Assembly (NCBI GenBank): GCA_039815465.1
Contig: JBCBZG010000001.1
Coordinates: 124,001 to 188,000 of the forward strand
From: Shimia_B sp039815465
Lineage (GTDB): Bacteria > Pseudomonadota > Alphaproteobacteria > Rhodobacterales > Rhodobacteraceae
Direction: 5' to 3'
Length of the DNA: 64,000 bases
In this document: piece by piece, positions 35,283 to 44,358 of the stretch
How positions within the stretch are numbered: the first letter of the stretch is position 1
How the letters are laid out: each line of letters starts with the position of its first letter
The notes under the pieces: generated by a model
What the model was told of the DNA's origin: nothing
Database searches by the model: none
What the model saw: only the letters and a program-made list of their open reading frames with translations
Program-made: the position numbers and the translations under genes

Positions 35283-38137
35283 CGGCCGAGCGACCACCAG
35301 CCCTTGCGCTTGGGCTTTGCGGGCTCCTCGGGCGCGGGCTCACTGGCGGGTTCTGGTGCGAGATCCGCTTGGGCTGACTTGACCTCTGGCGCAGGCTCAG
35401 GTGCCGGTTCCTCGGGGGCAGCTTCCTCTGGGGCAGCTTCCACTGGGGCGGCGGCCTCAACCGGGGGCTCCTCGGGCGTCGCAGGCTCTTCGACGGGCTT
35501 TGCCTTCGCGCGGCTGCGGGTGGAACGCCGCTTGGGCTTTTTAGGCTCCTCTGCTGGCGCCTCTTCGGCCGTGGTCGGAGCTTCCGAGGGGCTTGAGGCC
35601 TCTGCCTCTACGACGTTTGCCGTTGTCTCGGGCTCGGGTGATGGCTCGGGAGACGTCTCGGGCGACGCTGCGACAGTATCCTCAGCCGCGGCGCTGTCCG
35701 TGTCAGACTTTCGCGTCCGCGAGCGGGTGCGGCGGCGCTTGGGCTTGTCTTCCTTCACCTCATCGCTAGCAGCCGCAGCTTCTGAGGTTTGGTCGGACGC
35801 GTCAGCGCTTTCGGCTCCGGCGGCTTGGTCAGCTTGGGCGTCAGACTGGGTGTCAGCCCGGGCCTCAGACTGAGCGTCGCTCTGCTGTTCGCCTTGCTGT
35901 TCCCCCTGGGCATCCCCGCCCCCGCCACCGCGACGGCGACGCCGCCGACGGCGCTTTTTCTTGGGCTGCCCTTCGTCGTCAGAGCGCGGCTCCTCCGCAG
36001 TTTCAGTGGGCTCGGGGGTGGCCACGGCCTCCTCCTCGGCCTCATCGACATCGTCCATGAGCGCAGCGCCGCCTGTCACGACCGGGGCCTCTGCCACCAC
36101 GCGCGTGGCGGTCTTGAACTTCTCAACCGTGAAGTCCGGGCTGATCATGTGGGGGTCAGCTTCGATGCGCACGGACAGACCATGACGCGCCTCGATCTGA
36201 GCGATGTATTCGCGTTTCTGGTTGATCAGGAAGTTCGCGATCTTGACCGGGGCGGTCACGAGGACCTCACGCGATTTGCGGCGCGTGCCCTCCTCTTCGA
36301 CCTGGCGCAGAATGGTGAGCGCCATGGAATCCTCGGACCGGATCAGGCCCGTGCCGTGGCACGATGGGCACGGCTGCGTGGAGGCTTCCAGCATCCCGGG
36401 CCGCAGGCGTTGGCGCGACATTTCCATGAGCCCAAAGCCCGAGATGCGGCCCACCTGGATGCGCGCGCGGTCGGTTTTGAGCTTTTCCTTCATCATCTTT
36501 TCGACCTTGGCGTTGTTGCGCCGGTCTTCCATATCGATGAAGTCGATGACGATGAGCCCTGCGAGGTCGCGGAGGCGGAGCTGGCGCGCGACCTCTTCGG
36601 CGGCTTCTCGATTCGTTTTGGTCGCGGTTTCCTCGATCGAGCCCTCTGTAGTGGCCTTGCCGGAGTTCACGTCGATGGCGACGAGAGCCTCTGTGATCCC
36701 GATGACGATGTAGCCGCCGGAGCGTAGCTGCACGGTGGGGTTGAACATCCCGTCAAGGAAGCTTTCCACTTGGAAACGCGCAAAGAGCGGCAGACCCTCG
36801 GTGTAGTGTTTCACGTTCTTAGCGTGGGACGGCATGATCATTTTCATGAAGTCCTTGGCCACGCGGTAGCCTGCGTCGCCCTCGACGATGACCTCGTCGA
36901 TTTCCTTGCCGTAAAGATCGCGGATCGACCGTTTGATCAGGTCGCCTTCCTCGTAGATTTTGGCGGGCGCGGTCGATTTCAGCGTGAGCTCGCGGATCTG
37001 TTCCCACAGCCGCTGGAGGTATTCGTAGTCGCGTTTGATTTCCGTTTTCGTGCGTTTGGCCCCAGCCGTGCGCACGATGAGGCCTGCGCCCTCAGGCACC
37101 TCGATGGAATTTGCGATCTCTTTGAGCTTTTTGCGGTCGGTGGCGTTCGTGATCTTGCGGCTGATGCCACCGCCGCGGGCGGTGTTGGGCATGAGCACGC
37201 AGTACCGGCCTGCGAGCGACAGATACGTCGTGAGCGCAGCACCTTTGTTGCCGCGTTCCTCTTTGACCACTTGCACCAGGAGGATCTGGCGAACTTTTAC
37301 GACCTCTTGGATCTTGTAGCGGCGCGCGCGGGGTTTGCGGACGGGGCGGACCTCCTCCTCGTCGTCTTCTTGGGCGACGGATTCGATCCCAGTGTCGGCG
37401 TCATCATCTGCGCTGTCGTCGTCGGCAGGCGTGTCTTCAGCGGGCGCATCCTCAGCGGCAGCGGCGGGCGCATCGTCAGCATCGGTCGCTTCACCGGAAG
37501 CTTCGCTGTCCGCTTCGCTAGCTGCGGCAGCCTCCGCTTCTGCGGGCGTGGCATCAGCCTCTGCCGCAGCTTCGGTGGCGCTGTCGTCGGTTGCGGCCTC
37601 CGCAGGTGCATCGGCGCTCTCGGCGTCGTCTGCGGCGGGGGTGTCTACTGGGGTTTCGCCCACCAGCTCCATTGGGGATGCGGCTTCGTCATCGGGGATG
37701 TCGATCGTCTCCATCCCGGAGATTTCGCTCGCCTCCTCGCTGGTGACGGCGTCCTCGGATTTGGCAGAGGCCGCTTTTGACCGGCGCCGTCGCCCGCGCG
37801 ATGGCTTTTGCTGTTCGTCGCTTTCTTCTTTCTTGCGCTGCGCTTCGGCATAGGCGCGTTCCTCGGCCAGGAGCGCTTCGCGGTCCGCGACGGGGATCTG
37901 GTAGTAATCCGGGTGGATTTCGCTGAACGCGAGGAACCCGTGGCGGTTGCCGCCGTAATCCACAAACGCGGCTTGGAGCGATGGCTCCACCCGTGTGACC
38001 TTTGCGAGGTAGATGTTTCCGGCTAGCTGGCGCTTGTTTTGGCTTTCAAAGTCGAATTCCTCGACCTTGTTTCCGTCGACCACCACAACGCGGGTTTCTT
38101 CCGCGTGGGTGGCATCGATGAGCATTTTCTTTCCCAT
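35279..38137 (-). CDS. rne: Ribonuclease E/G with a large acidic insert in the S1 domain
   Basis: 952 residues from MGKKMLIDATHAEETRVVVV (AAAGG upstream). The S1 RNA-binding domain starts at NIYLAKVTRVEPSLQAAFVD but is split by a roughly 190-residue Ala/Glu/Asp-rich insert before KVRQILLVQVVKEERGNKGA. RNase H-like and DNase I-like parts follow (catalytic Asp in ALVAIDVNSGKAT and VIDFIDMEDRRN), then the Zn-link CPSCHGTG. The C-terminus is a disordered tail with Arg tracts and Ala/Glu-rich repeats, the degradosome scaffold region. It cleaves single-stranded RNA in mRNA decay and rRNA/tRNA processing. Confidence 0.95.
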   Translation of the reverse strand: MGKKMLIDATHAEETRVVVVDGNKVEEFDFESQNKRQLAGNIYLAKVTRVEPSLQAAFVDYGGNRHGFLAFSEIHPDYYQIPVADREALLAEERAYAEAQRKKEESDEQQKPSRGRRRRSKAASAKSEDAVTSEEASEISGMETIDIPDDEAASPMELVGETPVDTPAADDAESADAPAEAATDDSATEAAAEADATPAEAEAAAASEADSEASGEATDADDAPAAAAEDAPAEDTPADDDSADDDADTGIESVAQEDDEEEVRPVRKPRARRYKIQEVVKVRQILLVQVVKEERGNKGAALTTYLSLAGRYCVLMPNTARGGGISRKITNATDRKKLKEIANSIEVPEGAGLIVRTAGAKRTKTEIKRDYEYLQRLWEQIRELTLKSTAPAKIYEEGDLIKRSIRDLYGKEIDEVIVEGDAGYRVAKDFMKMIMPSHAKNVKHYTEGLPLFARFQVESFLDGMFNPTVQLRSGGYIVIGITEALVAIDVNSGKATTEGSIEETATKTNREAAEEVARQLRLRDLAGLIVIDFIDMEDRRNNAKVEKMMKEKLKTDRARIQVGRISGFGLMEMSRQRLRPGMLEASTQPCPSCHGTGLIRSEDSMALTILRQVEEEGTRRKSREVLVTAPVKIANFLINQKREYIAQIEARHGLSVRIEADPHMISPDFTVEKFKTATRVVAEAPVVTGGAALMDDVDEAEEEAVATPEPTETAEEPRSDDEGQPKKKRRRRRRRRGGGGGDAQGEQQGEQQSDAQSEARADTQSDAQADQAAGAESADASDQTSEAAAASDEVKEDKPKRRRTRSRTRKSDTDSAAAEDTVAASPETSPEPSPEPETTANVVEAEASSPSEAPTTAEEAPAEEPKKPKRRSTRSRAKAKPVEEPATPEEPPVEAAAPVEAAPEEAAPEEPAPEPAPEVKSAQADLAPEPASEPAPEEPAKPKRKGWWSLGR

Positions 38138-38555
38138 GGTGCCTTTTTGCATTCACGCGCGCCGGGTGGACCGGGAGGTGCCAGAGATCGAGGATCACAG
38201 GCGATGGCCAACTGGCCGCGGAAATGTCTGGTGAGAGCGTAGTGAACGCGCTGACGCACCATCTGGGCCGAAGCCTCTGGACGGTGGGACCCTGAGCCTC
38301 GCCCGCGGGCGAGTATGGTGTCAGCGCGACACATCGCGTTTTATCTCCGACGCCGCGCAATCTGTGCCGCGGCGCCCGTTCATGCCCGGGACACGAAGCC
38401 CCGGAATTCTAGGGATCACAAAAGATCCGCATTCTTTTCAGTCCGCTAACGCACGCGATCGACTGTCGACCTGCGATTTACGACGCGGAGAAACCTAAGG
38501 CGGGCGCAAACATATCTCGCCCGCTTATGTCAGCATAAGGGGCGAAGGTGGCGCT
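38138..38555 (-). promoter_or_regulatory. Long rne leader and promoter region
   Basis: 418 bp with no credible gene. It holds a perfect palindrome CTCGCCCGCGGGCGAG (38298–38313), a GGATC–ACAAAA–GATCC hairpin near 38413, and an imperfect CCGGGACACGAAGCCCCGG hairpin near 38383. In other bacteria rne is autoregulated through a long structured 5' UTR. This leader could serve the same purpose, but that is inference. Confidence 0.5.
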
Positions 38556-39248
38556 TTACAATGGGCAAAATGCAGTTTGGTCCGACGCTGGCGCCAGAAG
38601 CCCGGCCTGTGCAACCGCGTCTGCGAGCGTTTGCGCGACCGTCTGCCCAAGTTCTGGAAGTGGTTTGTCAGGGGGGCGGATATCGGGGATCTGAAAGGTG
38701 CGGCAGCCCGCAGCTGTGGCCGCATGCACCCCTGGATCGCTGTCTTCGAACGCCACGCATTGCGCAGCCGCGCGACCGAGCAGCGCTGCGCCCTGTTCAT
38801 AGGGCAGCGGATCCGGCTTTGCGCGCGCGACCTCATCACCCGGCACGATACCTTGGAAAAGCTCTAAAAGGCCCGCGGCGGCCAGGTTGTGTTCCGCATG
38901 AACGCGGGAGGACGACGTCACAACGGCCATTGCATAGCCCTGCGCGTGCAAGGCGTGGATCGTGGCCGTCACCGTGGGCTTTGCAGGCACGCCACGCGCG
39001 ATGCGGGTTTCAAAGGCGCCCACCCAGCGGGTTTGGAGCGTCTTTGGGTCGATCTGCGGAAAGTGTCTGGCAAGCCGCGTCTCGGTGGTTGCGTTGCTAC
39101 CGCCGACGAGGTGCTGATAGACGCGCTGCGCCTCTGTGTCTGCGACGTCGTAATCCGCTAGAACCTCCTGAAAGGCCGCGAGCCCGATCTGTTCGGTGTC
39201 GAGCAGCAGGCCATCCATGTCGAACAGCAGCCCGGGACGATCACCCAA
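38556..39248 (-). CDS. HAD-superfamily phosphatase (beta-phosphoglucomutase/phosphatase-like)
   Basis: 230 residues. Motif I is GLLFDMDGLLLDTEQ, motif II AVVTSSSR, motif III Lys in ARAKPDP and motif IV CVAFEDSDPGV, with an alpha-helical cap between I and II (subclass I). It probably dephosphorylates a small sugar phosphate. The only fitting start is TTG at 39248, with AAAGGG 9 nt upstream, overlapping the dctD stop by 8 bp. Confidence 0.85.
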   Translation of the reverse strand: MGDRPGLLFDMDGLLLDTEQIGLAAFQEVLADYDVADTEAQRVYQHLVGGSNATTETRLARHFPQIDPKTLQTRWVGAFETRIARGVPAKPTVTATIHALHAQGYAMAVVTSSSRVHAEHNLAAAGLLELFQGIVPGDEVARAKPDPLPYEQGAALLGRAAAQCVAFEDSDPGVHAATAAGCRTFQIPDIRPPDKPLPELGQTVAQTLADAVAQAGLLAPASDQTAFCPL

Positions 39249-40563
39249 GGTAGTCGGCCCTTTGGAGCCCGTATTTCGCCATCTTTTCGTTCAGTGTCCG
39301 GCGGGGGAGGCAGAGCTCTTCCATCACCGACGCGATGGAGCCTTTGTGGCGCCGCATGGTGTTGTCGATGAGCATCCGCTCGAACGCCTCGACGTATTCT
39401 TTCAGCGGCTTGCCCTCGGTCGTCATCACGGGCCGCTCTTCTTCGGTGTCGGACATCAGGAGCGAGGCGATGGTGCCGGACCCGCGGCGGTTTTGCAGCA
39501 CGGCGCGTTCGGAAACGTTGATGAGTTGGCGCACATTGCCGGGCCAAGGAGCCTGCAACAGTTGCGCGGCCTCTTGCGCCGTCACCTCGGGGGCGTCGCA
39601 GCCGTATTCCTCTGCAAATGTTTCGGCGAGGCGGGTGAAGAGCATCAGGATGTCCTCCCCCCGCTGGCGGAGCGGTGGGACGGTGATGCGCAGCGCGGCG
39701 AGGCGGTAGAACAGATCCTTGCGCAGCACGTCCTCGCAGCTTTTGCCCTGCTCTTGCAGGTTGGAGATCGCCACGATGCGCGTTTCCGCAGGGGTCCCCT
39801 GCGCGTCGATGGCCGCGAGCAGCCGGGTCTGCAAAGCGGGACTGAGAGTCTCGATATCCTCGAGGACAAGCGTGCCGCCGCGGGCGGCCTCCATGTAGGG
39901 TTTATCGGCCCCCTCCCCCACCGGGCCAAAGAGCATTGCCTCGAGCGCTTCCTCGTGATGGGCGGCGCAGGAACAGAGTATGAAGGGTTTCGTTGCCCGC
40001 GCGCCCACGGCATGGAGCGCGTGGGCCACGAGCGTCTTGCCGGTGCCCGTTTCCCCATCGATCAAAACGTGGCCATCGGCCTGCCCGAGGTCGAGGATGT
40101 CTTCCTTGAGCCGTTCCATCACTGGGCTCGCGCCAATGAGCTTTTTCATCAGCGCGCCGCCATCCGAAAGCTCCTTGCGGAGCGCGCGGTTGTCGAGCGT
40201 CATACGCCGGCGCTGCGATGCCTTTTTGGCGAGCTCGGTCATCTTGTCGGGGTTGAACGGCTTTTCGAGGAAGTCATAGGCCCCCACGCGCATCGCCTGC
40301 ACCGCCATAGGCACGTCGCCGTGGCCCGTGATCATAATCACAGGGAGCGCGCTGTCGACGCCCATGAGACGTTTGAGGAACTGCATCCCGTCCATGCCGG
40401 GCATCCGAATGTCGCTGACGACGACGCCTGGGTAATCTGGGCCCAGCTTCTTCAACGCCTCCTCAGCGTTTGGATAGGTCTCCGTCTCGAACCCGCTCAG
40501 CGCCAGCCATTGGCTGATCGACTGGCGCATGTCCTTTTCGTCATCGACAATCGCGATCTTCAT
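39241..40563 (-). CDS. dctD: DctD-like response regulator lacking the GAFTGA loop
   Basis: 440 residues from MKIAIVDDEKDMRQSISQWL. A receiver domain (phospho-acceptor in VVVSDIRMPGMDG, Lys in FLEKPFNP), an AAA+ domain with Walker A GETGTGKT, and a C-terminal Fis-type HTH (GSIASVMEELCLPRRTLNEK) are present. The sigma-54-contacting GAFTGA is absent: after MLFG the text is PVGEGADKPYMEAARGGTL, about nine residues shorter, and Walker B reads VLEDIE rather than FLDEI. It is paired with DctB, so it probably answers to C4-dicarboxylates, but perhaps not through sigma-54. Confidence 0.88.
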   Translation of the reverse strand: MKIAIVDDEKDMRQSISQWLALSGFETETYPNAEEALKKLGPDYPGVVVSDIRMPGMDGMQFLKRLMGVDSALPVIMITGHGDVPMAVQAMRVGAYDFLEKPFNPDKMTELAKKASQRRRMTLDNRALRKELSDGGALMKKLIGASPVMERLKEDILDLGQADGHVLIDGETGTGKTLVAHALHAVGARATKPFILCSCAAHHEEALEAMLFGPVGEGADKPYMEAARGGTLVLEDIETLSPALQTRLLAAIDAQGTPAETRIVAISNLQEQGKSCEDVLRKDLFYRLAALRITVPPLRQRGEDILMLFTRLAETFAEEYGCDAPEVTAQEAAQLLQAPWPGNVRQLINVSERAVLQNRRGSGTIASLLMSDTEEERPVMTTEGKPLKEYVEAFERMLIDNTMRRHKGSIASVMEELCLPRRTLNEKMAKYGLQRADYLG

Positions 40564-40576
40564 GGCTTGCCCCATC

Positions 40577-42343
40577 CTATTCTGCTGCCTCTGTCACCTG
40601 CCCGACCTGCGGGGCCTGCCCTTCACGTAGGATCGGCAGCCGCAGCTCAAAGACCGCCCCGCCGGATTGTGAATTCCGGGCTGTCAGGCGGCCCCCAAAG
40701 TCGTTGACGATGGAGGATGAAATCGCAAGTCCCAGCCCCACGCCGTCGCCGGGGGCCTTGGTTGTGTAGAAGGGCTCAAAGAGGCTTTCGAGGTCTTCGA
40801 TCCCGGGGCCGTTATCGCGGATGGTCACGAGCACGTCATCGCCCGCTGCCACCAGGATTTCGACCGCGGGAACCTCGACCTCGCGCGTGGCGTCCATGGC
40901 GTTTCTAAGAATGTTGATGATCACCTGTTCCAGCCGCACCTGGTCGCCGCGGATATAGACCGGATCGGTCGGCACGGTCTTGGTGATGCGCACATTGTGG
41001 CGGCGCAGCTGAGGTTCCATCATCTCGATCGCGGCGCCGAGCGAGCTTTTGATTTCAATGGGTTGCTGGTTGTCACCGCCGACCCGCGCATAGGCTTTGA
41101 GCTGTTTGGTGATAGCCCCCATGCGCGTGATCAGATCGTCGATGCGCTGAAAGCTGGCGAGGGCCTCCTCCGGGCGTTTGCGTTGCAGCAAAAGCCGCGC
41201 CCCTGCGAGATAGGTTTTCATCGCCGCGAGCGGTTGGTTGAGCTCGTGACTGACGGCGGCCGACATCTCCCCCATGGCGGCCAATTTGGACGACTGCGCG
41301 AGCGTCTGTTCGGCCACCTCGACGGTCTTTTCCAGGCGCTCACGTTCGGCGATTTCTCGCTGCAAGCGTTGGTTCAAAAGGCGAAGTTCCGCCGCATCGC
41401 GCTGGAATATCCGGAGCCGCAACATCGTGCGACGGGTCAGCAGGTAAAAGCCCGCCGCCAAAAGGATCGCGAATCCCATGATTTCAATCGCGAGCACGGC
41501 GTTCACGCGCTCGCGCACGCTGGCGTAGGTCGTGAAGGAGGTCAGGCGCCAACCTTCGAACGGCACAGGCAGCGTTTGCCGCAAAACCCCGCGCCCTTGC
41601 ACAAACGCATCCGCGGGGAGCGCGGTCCAGTCGGCAGTGGCCCGCAACGCGCGTTCCACGGCCGATGGCACGTCGCGCACGCGCAGCGCCTCATCCTCCG
41701 TCAGTCCGCGCCAACTGCTTTCTGTCGCAAGGACGATCTTGCCGTCGCGGTCCGTGACGATGACGGCGTCGGAAATCCCCGCCCAGGAGCGTTCGAACCG
41801 GCGCAGGTCGACCTCCAGCAGGATGACCCCGAGCGTATCGGGGCCGATGTTGATCCGCCGCGAGTAGGTGAAGTCGAGCAAAGCCCCGTCGCGCGCGAAG
41901 GTGCGAAAGATGGTGTCGGGCGTCTCTAACGCTTGGGTAAAGGACGGGTAGGCCCCCAGATCCTCCCCCAGGCGGGTCCGGTCGGAGGCCGCCACGACCC
42001 GCCCCTCACTGTCCAAAAGCAGAAGCGCGCGCAGGTCCGTTTCCTCGGCAAAGGACAAAAGCCGCTGAGAGGTCAGTTGGAAATCGGCGGAGTTCAGCGC
42101 GCCGATCAGCGTGGGGTCACGTGACAGAAACTGCGGCACGATGGAGGCGCGCTGAAGCTCGCTCGTCAGGTTGCCGGAATAGAGCGCGAGGCGCAGCTGC
42201 GCACGCTGCTGCGTGGTCTCCGTGAACCGCGCAGTGAGCCATTGATTGGTGACATAGACCGTCCCAACAGAGAGCGCGAAAAAGAGCGCCAGCGCCACCC
42301 GCGAGAGGGGCGATAGGGAACGTCTGTCCTCGCGACCAGCCAT
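40577..42343 (-). CDS. dctB: DctB-like sensor histidine kinase
   Basis: 588 residues. An N-terminal membrane helix (VALALFFALSVGTVYV), a periplasmic tandem-PAS sensor region (about 40–275) and a second helix (VLAIEIMGFAILLAAGFYLLT) lead to a coiled coil and the H-box MSAAVSHELNQPLAAMKTYL. The ATPase boxes are NILRNAMDATREV, IRDNGPGIED and DGVGLGLAIS. This is the DctB layout, which senses C4-dicarboxylates in the periplasm. It is 13 bp upstream of dctD in one operon. No dctPQM genes are in the window. Confidence 0.9.
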   Translation of the reverse strand: MAGREDRRSLSPLSRVALALFFALSVGTVYVTNQWLTARFTETTQQRAQLRLALYSGNLTSELQRASIVPQFLSRDPTLIGALNSADFQLTSQRLLSFAEETDLRALLLLDSEGRVVAASDRTRLGEDLGAYPSFTQALETPDTIFRTFARDGALLDFTYSRRINIGPDTLGVILLEVDLRRFERSWAGISDAVIVTDRDGKIVLATESSWRGLTEDEALRVRDVPSAVERALRATADWTALPADAFVQGRGVLRQTLPVPFEGWRLTSFTTYASVRERVNAVLAIEIMGFAILLAAGFYLLTRRTMLRLRIFQRDAAELRLLNQRLQREIAERERLEKTVEVAEQTLAQSSKLAAMGEMSAAVSHELNQPLAAMKTYLAGARLLLQRKRPEEALASFQRIDDLITRMGAITKQLKAYARVGGDNQQPIEIKSSLGAAIEMMEPQLRRHNVRITKTVPTDPVYIRGDQVRLEQVIINILRNAMDATREVEVPAVEILVAAGDDVLVTIRDNGPGIEDLESLFEPFYTTKAPGDGVGLGLAISSSIVNDFGGRLTARNSQSGGAVFELRLPILREGQAPQVGQVTEAAE

Positions 42344-42352
42344 GGGTGCAGC

Positions 42353-43021
42353 CTATGCGGCGACAAGCGCCTCGGCAAGCGAGGTAAAGAGCGGCGCGCC
42401 GTCCGTGAGGCCAAGCGCGGCATCCGCGGCGCGCTCGGGGTGGGGCATCATGCCCAGCACCCGGCGGTTCGCGCTGAGGATACCTGCGATATCATCGAGC
42501 GCCCCGTTGGGGGTGTCAGTATAGCGGAACGCGATGCGGTCGCCATCCTGCAACGCCGCGAGCCCGTCTGGGTCGATGCGGAAGTTGCCCTCATGATGGG
42601 CGATGGGCACGTCAATCTCTGCCCCAGCATTGTAGAGCGCGGTGAAGTCGCTGGCGGATGTTTCCACCCTGAGCGTCGCGGTTTTGCAGATGAACTCGGT
42701 GGAGGCATTCTGCACAAGCGCCCCGGGCAACACGCCCGTCTCGGTCAGCACCTGAAACCCGTTGCAGACGCCCAGCGCATACCCGCCGCGGTCCACATGG
42801 GCGACCAATTCGCGGGAGATCGGCGAACGCGCGGCGATGGCCCCGCAGCGCAGATAATCGCCAAAGGAAAAGCCGCCCGGCACCGCCACAAGGTCCGTCC
42901 CCGCGGGCAGCACGCTGTCCTTATGCCAGACCATGGTGACGTCCGCGCCCGCGGCCTCCAGCGCCACTTTCATGTCGCGATCGCAGTTGGAGCCCGGGAA
43001 AACGAGGACCGCGGCCTTCAC
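42353..43021 (-). CDS. purQ: Phosphoribosylformylglycinamidine synthase, glutaminase subunit
   Basis: 222 residues from a GTG (VKAAVLVFPGSNCDRDM) that overlaps the purS stop by 4 bp. The class I glutamine amidotransferase triad is visible: Cys in ALGVCNGFQVL, and His/Glu in GMMPHPERA. It feeds ammonia to PurL, with PurS as the third subunit. purL is not in the window. Confidence 0.95.
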   Translation of the reverse strand: MKAAVLVFPGSNCDRDMKVALEAAGADVTMVWHKDSVLPAGTDLVAVPGGFSFGDYLRCGAIAARSPISRELVAHVDRGGYALGVCNGFQVLTETGVLPGALVQNASTEFICKTATLRVETSASDFTALYNAGAEIDVPIAHHEGNFRIDPDGLAALQDGDRIAFRYTDTPNGALDDIAGILSANRRVLGMMPHPERAADAALGLTDGAPLFTSLAEALVAA

Positions 43022-43251
43022 CCGCCCATCTCCACCCGGTAGCTTTCGATAACGGTGTTGGCGAGCAGCTTCTCGCACATCTCCGTCACTTGCGCCTCGG
43101 TGGTGCCGTCCGCCAGATCAAGCTCAATCACCTTGCCCTGGCGCACGCCCTCGACGCCCTGAAAACCCATGGAGCCAAGCGCCGATTTAATCGCCTCTCC
43201 CTGCGGATCCAGAACCCCGGTCTTTAAACTGACGGTTACAGTCGCGCGCAT
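43018..43251 (-). CDS. purS: Phosphoribosylformylglycinamidine synthase subunit PurS
   Basis: 77 residues, full length: MRATVTVSLKTGVLDPQGEA then LGSMGFQGVEGVRQGKVIEL. This is the small dimeric bridge between PurL and PurQ in Gram-positive- and alphaproteobacterial-type FGAM synthase. It overlaps purQ by 4 bp and lies downstream of purC. Confidence 0.95.
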   Translation of the reverse strand: MRATVTVSLKTGVLDPQGEAIKSALGSMGFQGVEGVRQGKVIELDLADGTTEAQVTEMCEKLLANTVIESYRVEMGG

Positions 43252-43276
43252 TGTCCCACCTTCATCTTTGCAAATC

Positions 43277-43447
43277 CTATCGGATGTCTCGGATCATCGC
43301 TTTGGCAACGTAGAAAACGCCTACGCCAAAAATCACAGTAGCTGCTCCTCCAGCTAGGCCATTGGCCCACGCAGGAAGCACTTTCTCCAGAACCAGCAGA
43401 GTGAGTGTGCAGCCGAGCACCAAAACCAACGACTTCCACCACTTCAT
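43277..43447 (-). CDS. Small two-helix membrane protein between purC and purS
   Basis: 56 residues: MKWWKSLVLVLGCTLTLLVL, then EKVLPAWANGLAGGAATVIFG and FYVAKAMIRDIR. Two hydrophobic helices joined by a Gly-rich turn, with Lys/Trp at the start and basic residues at the end. It begins 28 bp after purC ends and finishes 25 bp before purS, on the same strand, so it would be co-transcribed. Its codons are less GC-rich than those of its neighbours. No family recognised. Confidence 0.6.
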   Translation of the reverse strand: MKWWKSLVLVLGCTLTLLVLEKVLPAWANGLAGGAATVIFGVGVFYVAKAMIRDIR

Positions 43448-43474
43448 CTTTCCAAAAATACTCAGATCCCGGCG

Positions 43475-44236
43475 TCAGTTCACGAGCGTCGGTTTGGTTA
43501 TGGGCATGGCGTTCGACGGCATCACGCCGAGCCGCCGGGCGACCTCGGTATAGGCGTCTGTAAGGCTGCCTAGGTCGCGGCGGAACACGTCTTTGTCGAG
43601 CTTTTCGCCGGTTTTCATGTCCCACAGGCGGCAGCTGTCGGGGCTGATTTCGTCGGCGATGATCAAGCGGTGGAAATCGCCATCCCAGACGCGCCCGATT
43701 TCGATCTTAAAGTCAGCCACGCGGATGCCCACGCCGTACATCACACCCGTGAGGAAGTCATTCACCCGCAGCGCCAGCGCCACCATGTCGTCGAGGTCCT
43801 GCTGGGAGGCCCAGCCAAAGGCGATGATGTGCTCTTCGGCCACGAGCGGGTCGCCCAGGTCGTCGTCTTTGTAGCAGAACTCAATGATTGGTCGGGGCAG
43901 CGGCTGACCTTCTTCCAGGCCCAAGCGCTTTGCCAGCGTGCCTGCCGCAAAGTTGCGCACGATGACTTCGAGCGGGATTATCTCGCAGGAGCGGATCAGC
44001 TGTTCGCGCATGTTGATGCGTTTGAGGAAATGGGTGGGTACGCCCACGGCGTTGAGGCCTGTCATAAAGAACTCGCTCAAGCGGTTGTTGAGCACGCCTT
44101 TACCCTCGATCACCGCTTTTTTCTCAGCGTTGAAGGCGGTCGCGTCGTCCTTGAAGTACTGAACGAGCGTTCCCGGTTCCGGGCCTTCATAGAGTATCTT
44201 GGCCTTGCCTTCGTAGACCTTCTTGCGCCGCGCCAT
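43475..44236 (-). CDS. purC: Phosphoribosylaminoimidazole-succinocarboxamide synthase
   Basis: 253 residues from MARRKKVYEGKAKILYEGPE. SAICAR synthetase signatures are present: LPLEVIVRNFAAGTLAKRLG-type run (read IPLEVIVRNFAAGTLAKR) and LIIADEISPDSCRLWD. It ligates aspartate to CAIR in step 8 of purine synthesis. It is first in the purC–small ORF–purS–purQ run and divergent from the zeta inhibitor gene. Confidence 0.96.
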   Translation of the reverse strand: MARRKKVYEGKAKILYEGPEPGTLVQYFKDDATAFNAEKKAVIEGKGVLNNRLSEFFMTGLNAVGVPTHFLKRINMREQLIRSCEIIPLEVIVRNFAAGTLAKRLGLEEGQPLPRPIIEFCYKDDDLGDPLVAEEHIIAFGWASQQDLDDMVALALRVNDFLTGVMYGVGIRVADFKIEIGRVWDGDFHRLIIADEISPDSCRLWDMKTGEKLDKDVFRRDLGSLTDAYTEVARRLGVMPSNAMPITKPTLVN

Positions 44237-44358
44237 GATGGAGTCCCCGTTTCGATGGCCCCTCATAGGGAATTCACGCCAGCGCGGCAACGCCTCTTGC
44301 GGGTTTAGGGAAAAGGCCAAATATAGACGGGTAACGAGTGGCAAAAGGAGACCCACCC

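Noticed and set aside
39196..40707. 503-codon + strand frame opposite dctD
   Set aside because: Antisense to a clear response regulator. Long only because of high third-position GC.
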